A stretch of 26,519 nucleotides of DNA from Dunaliella salina (lineage: Eukaryota; Chlorophyta; Chlorophyceae; Chlamydomonadales; Dunaliellaceae): the NCBI GenBank assembly GCA_002284615.2, contig MU070188.1:65742-92260 (forward strand). Direction: 5' to 3'. The notes under the pieces were generated by a model. The model saw only the letters and a list, made by a program, of their open reading frames with translations. It was not told the origin of the DNA and did no database searches. The position numbers and the translations under genes are program-made. This document shows, piece by piece, positions 9,301 to 16,699 of this stretch; within the stretch, counting starts at the first letter, position 1; the number at the start of each line of letters is the position of its first letter.

Positions 9301-10052
9301 AAAGAAAAGAAAAGTCTACGCAAGCCAAAGGCCGCGTGCATTAAGGGAAGGTCCTCTAACTGGAAAGCTAGAGGCCTCACCAGAAGGCACTCAGAACCTA
9401 CACTAGACACAGCTAGCCTAGGAGAGAGCCAGAAACAGGTCTAATGGGGATCTAGAGGGTTACTTGCCATGCTTCTGAACGCCCGTACTCTCCTTCTCCC
9501 GTCCTCCACCGCCATGTGCCCAGCAGCCCCCCTCCCAGAAGCCCCCTGAAAACAAAGTGCGTGTCTTGGGTTAATGATAGTGCCTAACCTTTGAATGGCA
9601 TGGTCCCTAAGTTTGGATGCTAGTGATTTGGCTTTTTGTTTAATAAGGCCAAGATTATAAGAGGTGAGACTGAGATTATAACCATTGTAAATGGTGCCAG
9701 CCACACGCACGAAGACGACATGCAAAGTCACTTTGCCGTTCCTGTTTTGATATCTTGAGCTGCAAGCCTAGTCATGGTGTGAGAATTTTGGGTTAAGGCA
9801 CGTTCTAGAGTGATGAAGGGGTTTGTGTTGGGACAGAATTTAAGCCCTGCAAGGTGGATGTCCTTGTCTTGAGGAGGGAACTTGGAAGTATCAAGGTGAG
9901 TTTGTCTGCCTGGAATAGGGCGCACAAAGATAGCATCAGGGCGGGTTTGGTGCTGGGCAGGGGAGCCATTACCATTAGGGAAAACCTAGTCTGGAATAGC
10001 TCTTGATATGTTTGCAGGGACGTGTATGCCCTGATCCAGGAGTCTTTCCCGC
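9301..10052 (-). mobile_element. Family A copy inserted in B copy 1
   Basis: Reverse orientation, 3' end on the left (AAAAGAAAAG..TCTACGCAAGCC). The minus frames carry DSWIRAYTSLQTYQELFQTR (9978-10040), RPIPGRQTHLDTSKFPPQDK, then HLAGLKF where the other copies have ELKF, so the catalytic Glu is replaced by Gly. TLHVVFVRVAGTIYN and LRDHAIQRLGTIIN follow, and MASNPLDPH ends at 9441. It is 5'-truncated just after the zinc-knuckle region, as is usual for target-primed insertion. I could not find a target duplication. Confidence 0.78.
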
Positions 10053-10097
10053 TATGCACGCTGGCAGCGTACAGCATAGACTTTTACTTTTTAGACA
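10053..10097 (+). repeat. 3' terminus of family B copy 1
   Basis: ATGCACGCTGGC and GCATAGACTTTTACTTTT match the end of the other B copy (12383-12418). It is therefore the right-hand remainder of the copy split by the family A insertion. 10098-10200 holds short repeats of GACTGTCCATG and nothing else I recognise. Confidence 0.6.
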
Positions 10098-10199
10098 TGA
10101 AGCAGGTTTTCAAAGGACCCCATGGGCGAGCCTCAGGCATGACTGTCCATGCTCCATGACTGTCCATGGCATGGACTCCAGGCCAGTCCAATCCCATCC

Positions 10200-10325
10200 T
10201 CCAGGTGGAGAGCGTGAGCCCGGATGTCTAGGACCATGGCTGACAACCCTCCAGATCCTCATCAGCTCTGTTTCGGGGTACTCACCTAGGTTAGCTGTGT
10301 CTAGTGTAATTCCGAAGGCCCTCTT
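10200..10325 (+). mobile_element. Family A-like 3' UTR stub
   Basis: MADNPPDPH is followed by a CAG where the stop TAG is expected (10236-10265). Then come CTCTGTTTC..CTCACCTAGGTTAGCTGTGTCTAGTGTAAT and GGCCCTCTTG, the family A 3' UTR phrases. Only about 125 bases remain. Confidence 0.6.
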
Positions 10326-10515
10326 GCCCCTTGAAGATAGGAACTCCATACATCACCCGCAGAATGTGAATCCCATAGACAGAGAAATCCACCTCATCGA
10401 GCTAAAATTTTATTCTGACACCAAAGCTGAACAAACTCTCCACACTGCACAAAATCAGCACGCACCATCGAGAGCTTCCGCACGAAAACTCTTCAGAGCA
10501 GACACCGCAATAGAG
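10326..10515 (+). mobile_element. Family B copy 2, part 1 (RLE)
   Basis: DREIHLIELKFYSDT with Glu at 10399-10401 and Lys at 10405-10407, then EQTLHTAQNQHA: the same segment as B copy 1. The PD motif upstream is not clear here. The copy runs to GCAATAGAG (10507-10515), is interrupted by a minus-strand family A fragment, and continues at 10863. It is part of a decayed RLE protein. Confidence 0.72.
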
Positions 10516-10853
10516 AAAAAAGACAAGGAAAAGAAAAGTCTACGCAAGCCAAGAACCGTGTGCATCAAGGGAAGAACCCCTAACAAAAGTTAGAGGCCTC
10601 ACCAGGGGGCCCTCTACCTAAACTAGACAAAACTAGCGTAGGAGAGGGCAAGAGACAAAAATGATGAAAATCCGGAGGATTGCTTGCCATGCCCCTAATC
10701 GCTCGGACTCTCCTTCCTCCATCCTCAGCCGCCTCCACGCGCCCAGCAAACCCCCTCCCAGATGCCCCCTGAAAGCAAAGTGCATGTCTAGTGTTAATGA
10801 TGGTGGATAATCTTTGGATGGTATGGTCCCTAAGCTGGGATGCTAGCAATTTA
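10516..10853 (-). mobile_element. Family A 3' fragment with 9-bp target-site duplication
   Basis: The fragment is bounded by a perfect direct repeat GCAATAGAG at 10507-10515 and 10854-10862, which sits in single copy form in the uninterrupted family B sequence (compare GCAATAACAGAG at 8979). The 3' end (TCTACGCAAGCC, pyrimidine-rich on the minus strand) is on the left, and the 5' truncation lies in the RLE C-terminal segment (LASQLRDHTIQRLSTIIN). It carries MASNPPDFH near the tail, where the stop is lost. This shows target-primed insertion directly and that A was active after B. Confidence 0.88.
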
Positions 10854-10862
10854 GCAATAGAG

Positions 10863-10998
10863 AGTCACATTGCACACCATAATAATTGGAGTTGCTGGAA
10901 CTATCTTTAAGCTATCGATCCCTCTGCAAACTCGGCCTTACCAAAGTCAAACTCACAAAACTGCAAAAGAACTCCATTATCAAACTGTAAAGGCCCTA
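10863..10998 (+). mobile_element. Family B copy 2, part 2
   Basis: Reads VTLHTIIIGVAGTIFK, CKLGLTK and KLQKNS, directly comparable with B copy 1 at 8985-9120. It breaks at the TA dinucleotide 10997-10998, where a TIR element is inserted, and resumes at 12158. Confidence 0.75.
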
Positions 10999-11462
10999 CG
11001 TTGGAAAGTGTGGTTTTTCTGATCTGAACCTGATTCAGGTCTACCCTTATCTGATTCAGGAGAGAAGCAACCTGATTCAGTTCTTTAGGCTGAACTGATT
11101 CAGAAGGAAATTCTAAACGGCTTTTGCCTGAATCAGTTCCGAATCAGGACTTTCCGACAAAGCCTTCCAAAAGCATGCATTTTCACAGGAGAGACCTGAT
11201 CCAGGTACAAATCAGATAGGTTCCTGATTCAGATACAAATCAGATCGGTATGAACCTGAATCAGGAAAACGGCAATAGAGGGCTTCAAACCAGTGACCTC
11301 GGGAATTGCGCAACCCCCATTACGCACCCAAATTTCCCCCAAAACCCCAAAAAATCACCTAATTCGCACCTCAAAACCATTTTTTGTGCATTATGCAGAG
11401 CTTGAAAAAAGATAAATATTGCGTAATGATCAACATGCTGTACGGTATATAGTATACATAAA

Positions 11463-11500
11463 TGTGTGTGTGTGTGCGTGTGCGTGTGCGCGTGCACGTG
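11463..11500. repeat. (GT)n/(GC)n microsatellite
   Basis: Alternating purine-pyrimidine tract GTGTGTGT..GCGTGTGCGCGTGCACGTG inside the TIR element, in its part without CCTGAWTCAGG motifs. Confidence 0.93.
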
Positions 11501-11835
11501 TTTTACACTTCCAAAAGAAATTCTTGTCTTCCTCAATGTTAGCGAGTATGCAGCAGACATGTGGCCTTCAGGGGGCCATAAATGGTGCAAAGACATTCTA
11601 TTAGCAGAGGTTTCCTGATTCAGGTGCAAACACCCATGAATCAGGTGCACTTCAGAACTGACTCCGAGTGAGTCAGATCTCTAGGAAATTGGTAGAACTG
11701 GGTTGAACCAAGCAGTTCTTAAACAGGCAAGGACCTCATTGATTCAGACCTGGATCAGGTCCAGATCAGAAGCCTAGACTAGATTATAAAAGAGGCAGTT
11801 CTGAATCAGGGGGTGTTCATCCGGAATCAGGTATA

Positions 11836-12004
11836 AGAAAAGAAAAGAAAAAAAGAAAAACTATGTAGGCAGAGAAACTCTCCCTACATCAATTAAGGAA
11901 AAGAAGACACATTGGCTAAAAAAACAGCCGTGTGCCCCCTCCACCATAAGGTATGAAAAAGAGAATGCTAATGTGGATCTGGAGGGTTACTAGAAGCACC
12001 TGGT
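11836..12004 (-). mobile_element. Family C 3' tail inserted in the TIR element
   Basis: On the minus strand this is CCAGGTGCTTCTAGTAACCC.. with the NPPDPH codons, the 3' UTR phrases of 4640-4790 and the hairpin (11863-11889), ending in a T/C-rich tail. The flanks share GTATA (11831-11835 and 12005-12009), a possible 5-bp target duplication. It is only about 170 bp, so it is strongly 5'-truncated. It splits a duplicated ~90-bp segment of the host element. Confidence 0.8.
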
Positions 12005-12157
12005 GTATATCAAAACTGATTCAGACCTGCTCCAAGAAGGCAAATTAGATTAAGAGAGGCAGCCCTGAGTCAGGCGTTCTTCATCCTGAATCAGGTTCAA
12101 ACCAGAACCAACTGTCCTGAATCAGGCCTACACCAGACCAAACCACACTTTCGGACG

Positions 12158-12425
12158 TAGCAAGAATCAACAACACCAACAATACCATCCAAGGTAGCAA
12201 CATAAGCAATGGAGTTTTGAGGGAGGGGGCTACAGGGCAAGCTGCGTACAGGACAGTGAGGCGCGCAGCTGGACGGATGGCCGATGACCCGCCAGACCCA
12301 CATTAGCTGGGTTGCTCATAGCTAGCCTTTGTTGGTGGGGCTCACTGTTAGTGCCAGCGCTGACTGTTGAGTCTTACCTTAATGCACGCTGGCTGTGACC
12401 AGCGTAGACTTTTACTTTTAAGGCT
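12158..12425 (+). mobile_element. Family B copy 2, part 3 (C-terminus and 3' end)
   Basis: Continues after the TIR element with CAACACC..ATACCATCCA and a G-rich linker like 9130-9230, then MADDPPDPH with stop at 12304-12306. The 3' UTR ends in a 7-bp perfect hairpin ACGCTGG-CTGTGA-CCAGCGT (12386-12405) and GACTTTTACTTTT. This is the only complete family B 3' end in the window. Confidence 0.75.
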
Positions 12426-12505
12426 TTTGGTGAGGCCCTTGCTAGCTTCTTAGTCAGGGAACCTTTCCTTGATGCACGTGGCCTCTGGCCTGCGTAGACT
12501 TTTCT
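12426..12505 (+). mobile_element. Family A 3' UTR stub
   Basis: TGGTGAGGCCCTTGCTAGC, CAGGGAACCTTTCCTTGATG and a hairpin (12476-12495, ACGTGGCC / GGCCTGCGT with a bulge), then a TTCTTTC-type end: the last 80 bases of family A. It lies immediately after the family B end, giving two 3' tails in tandem. Confidence 0.75.
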
Positions 12506-12779
12506 TCTTTCTCCAGCTCAATGTTGCAGGTTGGAAGTCATAGGCGCACACAGACAGCAGCTCCCAGGAAAGGAAAGGGAAGCATTGCATAGCTGTACCT
12601 TTCGAGGGGGCAGCTTAGCTGAAGCAAAAAATACACCTGTCACCAAACCAGTCCAACCTGAAAGGCAGTACTTGAAGCTCAAGCACATTATTCCAGGCAT
12701 GCAGGCAAGAAGATGGCCAATCCTAAGACGTCAGCCTGAAGCCTCATGAAGTCACACCATAGAGACGGTCTCTTAAATA
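12506..12779 (+). other. Unassigned sequence before the long family A copy
   Basis: A 72-codon open frame (12531-12749) shows no domain I recognise. At 12761-12773 lies AGAGACGGTCTCT, a near-perfect palindrome that recurs at the start of the 137-bp tandem repeat (15200-15212). It may mark an element border. Confidence 0.35.
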
Positions 12780-13037
12780 ATGTTTAAGCTCCTGCGCCAC
12801 GCAGTGCATTCTTCTCTCCAAAGCACAGGTCCAGCCGCCAGCTTCATGATCCTGCCCCACTGGAAAGGCTTCAGCTGCAACGCGTATATGGGCTGGCTCA
12901 AACAATACCCAGAAGTTTCAAAAGTGCTCGCCAAAATCCCTGCAAGAAAAATCCAATTCCAGGCATCACAACACTGGTTTGATAAAACACCCAATCCTAC
13001 CCCACCTTTTTATCCTATGCAACTCATTGTGGTTTGA
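12780..13037 (+). pseudogene. X domain, second copy
   Basis: An open frame of 85 codons reads AVHSSLQSTGPAASFMILPH, GWLKQYPEVSKVLAKIP, IQFQASQHWF and MQLIVV. It matches the 6420-6700 copy block by block, with conserved residues at PE..VLAKIP, the FQ..Q pair and MQLI. The upstream block with the WSPFA / HSAY segment is not present, so this copy begins mid-domain. Preserved spacing in two copies that have otherwise diverged indicates a folded domain under past selection. Function unknown; see the methyltransferase suggestion at 6270. Confidence 0.55.
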
Positions 13038-13272
13038 AACCTTAATTGTTGTGTGGAATCTTATTGCCAGAGTAATGCTAGATAGCACAGACAAAGGCTG
13101 GTTCCAGATCCTCCAACAAAATATAAAGCAAAATGCTCCAGAAGCATGTTAGCTACCCTTAGATCCTTTAAATCCTGCCGTGCTACTGCGAACACACCAA
13201 CATCTTGCATCAAAACACTTGGAAGCAGAAATTCCAATCACTCCCCCCAGACACCCATAGCTGCTCACACAA

Positions 13273-13830
13273 GTGCCCTCAAGAAAGGGCAGCATTCACC
13301 CCTGCCAATTTCAGAAAGATGTTCACACCAAACACCAAGGATTGGAGGAGAATGATGGCAGTGTGATCAAACAAAAAGATGACGATTCCCCACCGCTTTC
13401 AGGTTCAGGTATTTACGAACCAGGAATAAACACTGCTCAACCCTCCCAACACTTGCAACTGCGCGTGAAAGCCAATGGCCAAGGGCCTACCAATACCATC
13501 ACTAGAGCAGAACTCGTGGGTATCCTTGTGGCATTCCAACACGAGCAAACTGAAATTGCCACTGATAGTGCATCCTGCCTCTTTCAAACTTCTAATCAAA
13601 CCCTTCATCCCATGCGCATGAGGTATCACGGACATGCAGAGCTCATCCAAGCAATATCAACCATATTAGAACACTCCCCTCAACCTATCCATTTTTATTA
13701 AATCAAAGCCCACTCTGGTACATAGGTAATGGAGGGGCTGACACTTGTGCTCGCACCGCAGCCCTCTCTCACACCACAGACATTGCACTTCCAGATGCAA
13801 GGGACCCTTTCCACGATTTTTATTGGCTTC
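13273..13830 (+). pseudogene. RNase H domain of family A
   Basis: The 142-codon frame from 13273 has NDGSVI (Asp at 13354-13356, residue 28), TRAELVGILVAFQ (Glu residue 80) and IATDSASCLFQ (Asp residue 98). Then, after frame changes, IKAHSG (near 13700-13720) and GGADTCARTAA with the last Asp at 13740-13742. These are the four catalytic acidic residues of type I RNase H in the right order, plus the 'AHSG...AD..A' handle. So all key residues survive, though the frame is broken after residue 142 and the first Asp is preceded by Asn instead of the usual Thr. Confidence 0.82.
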
Positions 13831-14097
13831 CATTGAAAACCTCATCCACAAAATGATGGCATGCACCGCTCCCACACTTTCCCGATGCACTATCTCACCA
13901 ACCTGATCGACAAACTTAAAACACACATGCAAAAGAAACACAAACTTGGCTCTGCTAACACCTCTGGCTACCACTACCAGAGATGGCAGAAGCTTAGCGA
14001 TGCCGCACCACCCACCACAAATGCAAACACTGAAGCTCACAACCCAATATCTCAACAAACAAGGAGATTAGCAACTCCTTCTGGAAAAATCCAAAGA

Positions 14098-14172
14098 TTA
14101 GAAAAAGAAAAAGGAAAAGAAAAACTACATAGGCAGAGAAACTCTCCCTACATCAATTAAGGAAGAGGAGAC
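14098..14172 (-). mobile_element. Short family C 3' tail inside family A
   Basis: On the minus strand: GTCTCCTCTTCCTTAATTG, then the hairpin (14127-14153), then a T/C-rich end, matching 4736-4800. It breaks the family A reading between RNase H and the knuckle. At about 75 bp it is an extremely short insertion, consisting of little more than the hairpin and tail. Confidence 0.8.
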
Positions 14173-14254
14173 TACCCTCAAACAACAAATAAATCTTATT
14201 AAGTATTGAACGGATGCACTGTGCACACAGAGTCATGCCTCCAACTTCAACTTT

Positions 14255-14420
14255 TCCAGTTCTGATAGATGCCCACTCTGTGCAAATACGGACAACATTT
14301 ATCATGTTCTGCTTAGGTGCACCAACCCAACAATGAGTGGGATGCACATTAACAGACACAATGCGGCCCTTAGTCTCTGTGTAGAAGCCCTCAGGAAAGG
14401 TTGATATGGCTCATCCCTCA
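14255..14420 (+). pseudogene. CCHC zinc knuckle of family A
   Basis: CPLCANTDNIYHVLLRC at 14270-14320: C-x2-C-x7-H-x4-C with no stop. MHINRHNAALSLCVEALRKG follows (14341-14400), then GSSLISMDGCNHDRL in another frame. The block is nearly the same as at 7753-7860. In R2-type proteins a knuckle of this spacing precedes the RLE and helps bind nucleic acid. Confidence 0.82.
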
Positions 14421-15057
14421 TTAGCATGGATGGCTGCAATCATGACAGACTTCTGGATCAAGGCATACATGTCCCTGAAAACATCTCTTGAGCTATTCCA
14501 GACTGGGTTTTCCCAAATGGCACTGCCTCACCTGCACGGCACCAAAGCTGCCCTGATGCTCTCTTTTGTGCGCCCTATCCCAGGCAGACAAGCCCACCTC
14601 GATCCTTCCAAGATCCCCCCACAAGATAGGGACATCCACCTCGTTGAACTTTAATTCTGCCCTGACACAAAGCTCTTCATCACTTTAGAACGTGCGCAGG
14701 CTCAACATTTCCACATCATAAACAGACTTCAACCACGCAGCTTAAGAAACCCAAACAGGAACAAAAGTGACTTTGCACATCATCTTAATTGGTGTGGGTG
14801 GCACAATTTACAATGATTATACAATTTCACCTCTTATAAATCTGGGCCTGACCAAACAAAAAGCTAAATCGCTAGCATCCCAGCTTAGGGACCATGCCAT
14901 CCAAAGATTATCCACAATCATTGACACTAGACATGCACTTTGCTTTCAGGGGGCATCCGGGAGGGGGTTTGCTGGGCGCGCGGGGGCGGCTGAGCATGGA
15001 AGAAGGAGAGCCCGAGCGCTCAGGAGCATGGCAAGCAATCCTCTGGATCCCCATTAG
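14420..15057 (+). pseudogene. Restriction-like endonuclease (RLE) and C-terminus of family A
   Basis: PDALF (PD at 14552-14557), then RPIPGRQAHLDPSKIPPQDR and IHLVEL with Glu at 14646-14648. The following Lys codon of the E-x-K motif is TAA (14652-14654), so the active site is destroyed by a stop. Then TLHIILIGVGGTIYN, INLGLTKQKAKSLASQL, HAIQRLSTIIDTRHALCFQG, a Gly/Arg-rich linker and MASNPLDPH. The PD-to-E spacing is about 29 residues, against 15 in family B. The RLE nicks the target to prime reverse transcription. The segment after 14767 is open for 96 codons, the longest intact stretch of the family. Confidence 0.78.
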
Positions 15058-15155
15058 TTTTGTCTCTTGCTCTCTCCTAGGCTAGTTTTGTTTAATTCAA
15101 GGTAGAGGGCCCCCTGGTGAGGCCTATACCTTTTGTTACGGGTTCATTCCTTGAT

Positions 15156-15176
15156 GTGCGTGGCCTTTGGCTTGCG
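15156..15176 (+). other. 3'-terminal hairpin of family A
   Basis: GTGCGTGGCC, loop TTT, GGCTTGCGT: an imperfect stem (bulged T) just before AGACTTTTCTTTTCTTT. Equivalent stems with changed bases that still pair occur at 9319-9338 (minus), 10542-10562 (minus), 12386-12405, 12476-12495 and 17302-17315. Confidence 0.6.
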
Positions 15177-15195
15177 TAGACTTTTCTTTTCTTTA

Positions 15196-15435
15196 CCATA
15201 GAGACGGTCTCTGACGTGTTGCACCAGTTAGGGCTCAGACTAAGCAAGTGCTAAAAATGAGTGCACAGATCTATTAGATTCTGAAGACCCTGCAGTGCTG
15301 AGTGCACAGATCTATGAAGATCCTGAAGTCACTTCACGACGGTCTCTATGACGTGTTGCACCACTGGGTGGCTCAGAACTAAGCAAGTGCTGAAACTGAG
15401 TTCACAGATGTATGAGATGTATGAGATTCCGAGGA
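15196..15435. repeat. 137-bp imperfect tandem repeat (two units)
   Basis: GACGTGTTGCACCA occurs at 15213 and 15350. Each is followed by GGGCTCAG / GGTGGCTCAG, CTAAGCAAGTGCT and a GTGCACAGATCTAT-like segment; AGTGCACAGATCTAT also recurs within unit 1. Unit 1 starts with the palindrome AGAGACGGTCTCT and unit 2 with GACGGTCTCT. No coding potential was recognised. Confidence 0.8.
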
Positions 15436-15795
15436 GGGTATTCCAGCATCGTGATGCTGTGCGCTTTGTCTAATTCAGCATGCCAACCACATTTGCTGCA
15501 AATTCAAAACTGAAATGGAGACCTATTTCTGTTGGCGCCATTTGGATTCCCATGCAAAGGTTGTGACTGGAAAGGCGTGAGATGAGATGTAGCAAATTTA
15601 TGTAGAATGGAACGCCAAAGTGTGTCTGTGGTAAGGTACATGGGTCTTTTATATGCACACTGGCTTTTGCCCAGCGTGGCTTCTTCTTCTTCTTCTTCCT
15701 CCTTCCTGCGCACCATGTGGTGTCATGAGGGTATACCCTACGTACGTACATCTTTTAGAACCTAACACTGCAACCTGGGCCAACACTGGGTTATT

Positions 15796-16604
15796 TTGCG
15801 GGGGTGTGGTTACGAGCCGCTCCAGTTTTACTGGTTCAGGTCTGTTAAAATGTATAGTTGCATGCTCAGGTCCAACAGTAAGACGCTGAGAAGAGTGCTG
15901 AAAGCGGATCTGAACATTCATTCTTGTGAGCCTTCTTGCTGGACTGCTCGAGTTTTAGATGCCTTTCAAGGCTTGCTGCGCTGTGATTCCTTTCTTGAAG
16001 CTGCGCGGCAGGGTACTCCTATTCCTACTCGAGAGTTCACTGCTGACCTAAGGCACAGGTTGCGGGCAGTGTGGAGAGATGTTGAGGGATTAAATCCACG
16101 GGAGACTTACTGTAGTACAGTAAATTGGCAACCTATCAAACTTCGTTTGCAGTGCCTTTTGACCACAATGTGCGTGCCCCAGCCCGCTTACCGAGACACA
16201 TGCATTTGGATCTGTCTCAACATGTTGTAAGGAATGTCAGCCAATTCAGACTCAGGGCACACAGGCTGAAGGTAGAGACAGCGGCTTGGGATTCTCTCGT
16301 GTGTGATTGCTGCTCTAGTGCTGAGATTCAGGATGAAGTCCATGCCCTTTTGACGTGCAGAAGCGCAGCTGTTTGTGATTTGAGGAGAAAGTATGCTTAC
16401 CTGTTCAAGTGCTTCTCAGGTGTTTTTTCAATGGAACAACCTGATTTACAGCAAGTTAGTGTCCAGGCTGTGCATGATTTCCTTTTGCAACACAACAACA
16501 AGCTTTATTTGTTTATTTCTGAGCTTATGGATATTATGTTGGCTGGCGAGGATCAGTCACAGGCTGATCAGTCTAACAATCTGGCTGAAGGTCCCCAAAT
16601 GTAA
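15796..16604 (+). pseudogene. C-terminal region of another LINE (family F)
   Basis: Two overlapping frames, 15796-16230 and 16125-16604, make one protein region after a single frame change near 16120-16200. The second reads HMHLDLSQHVVRNVSQFRLR, VETAAWDSLVCDCC, then QDEVHALLTC and a Leu-rich tail. 'FRLR.H.L.VE...W ... C-x2-C-x9-H-x4-C' is the post-RT zinc-binding end of many LINE proteins. The first frame gives the Arg-rich connector (EFTADLRHRLRAVWRDVEGL). The RT is not in the window: sequence at 15470-15795 shows no RT motif and has a (TTC)6 tract at 15681. The stop at 16604 is followed by a short tandem repeat and a hairpin. Confidence 0.68.
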
Positions 16605-16688
16605 ATCTAAATCTAAATCTAAATCTTGACTTGTGGGTTAATCTGTAATCCCTGTAACCCCTGTAGGGAGAGTTTCTCCGTCTATATA
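16603..16688 (+). other. 3' UTR of family F: (AAATCT)4 and family C-type hairpin
   Basis: Four AAATCT units (16603-16626) are followed at 16662-16688 by TGTAGGGAGAG-TTT-CTCCGTCTATA, matching the family C hairpin, and then TAGTTCTCTGTTTTTAATT. The F protein end is unlike that of C, so the hairpin is shared while the coding part is not. Confidence 0.65.
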
Positions 16689-16699
16689 GTTCTCTGTTT

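Larger units (their letters stand above)
10999..12157. mobile_element. TIR element packed with CCTGAWTCAGG palindromes, flanked by TA
   Basis: Left end CGTTGGAAAGTGTGGTTT (10999) and the reverse complement of the right end, CGTCCGAAAGTGTGGTTT (12157), are terminal inverted repeats. Both are flanked by TA (10997-10998, 12158-12159). Removing it with one TA rejoins the family B reading. Inside are about 18 copies of CCTGATTCAGG or one-to-two-base variants, in both versions of this near-palindrome, in three clusters (11029-11265, 11614-11831, 12015-12126). It encodes no transposase. A GT microsatellite and a family C tail lie within. TA duplication suggests mobilisation by a Tc1/mariner-type enzyme, by inference. 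Confidence 0.75.
12780..15195 (+). mobile_element. Longest family A copy (X, RNase H, zinc knuckle, RLE, 3' UTR)
   Basis: About 2.4 kb of one non-LTR element. It has the second half of the X domain, RNase H, a stub of family C inserted in reverse (14098-14172), the CCHC knuckle, RLE, the MASNPLDPH tail (stop 15055-15057), then 3' UTR, hairpin and TTTTCTTTTC end. RNase H plus RLE in one element is the combination reported for Dualen/RandI elements of Chlamydomonas. This copy starts after the RT region, or its family keeps RT elsewhere; no RT is seen. Frame changes and the stop in the RLE make it inactive. Confidence 0.78.

Noticed and set aside
11029..12126. CRISPR-like array
   Set aside because: The CCTGAWTCAGG units are irregularly spaced, only 11 bp, and lie within a TIR element in a eukaryotic genome.
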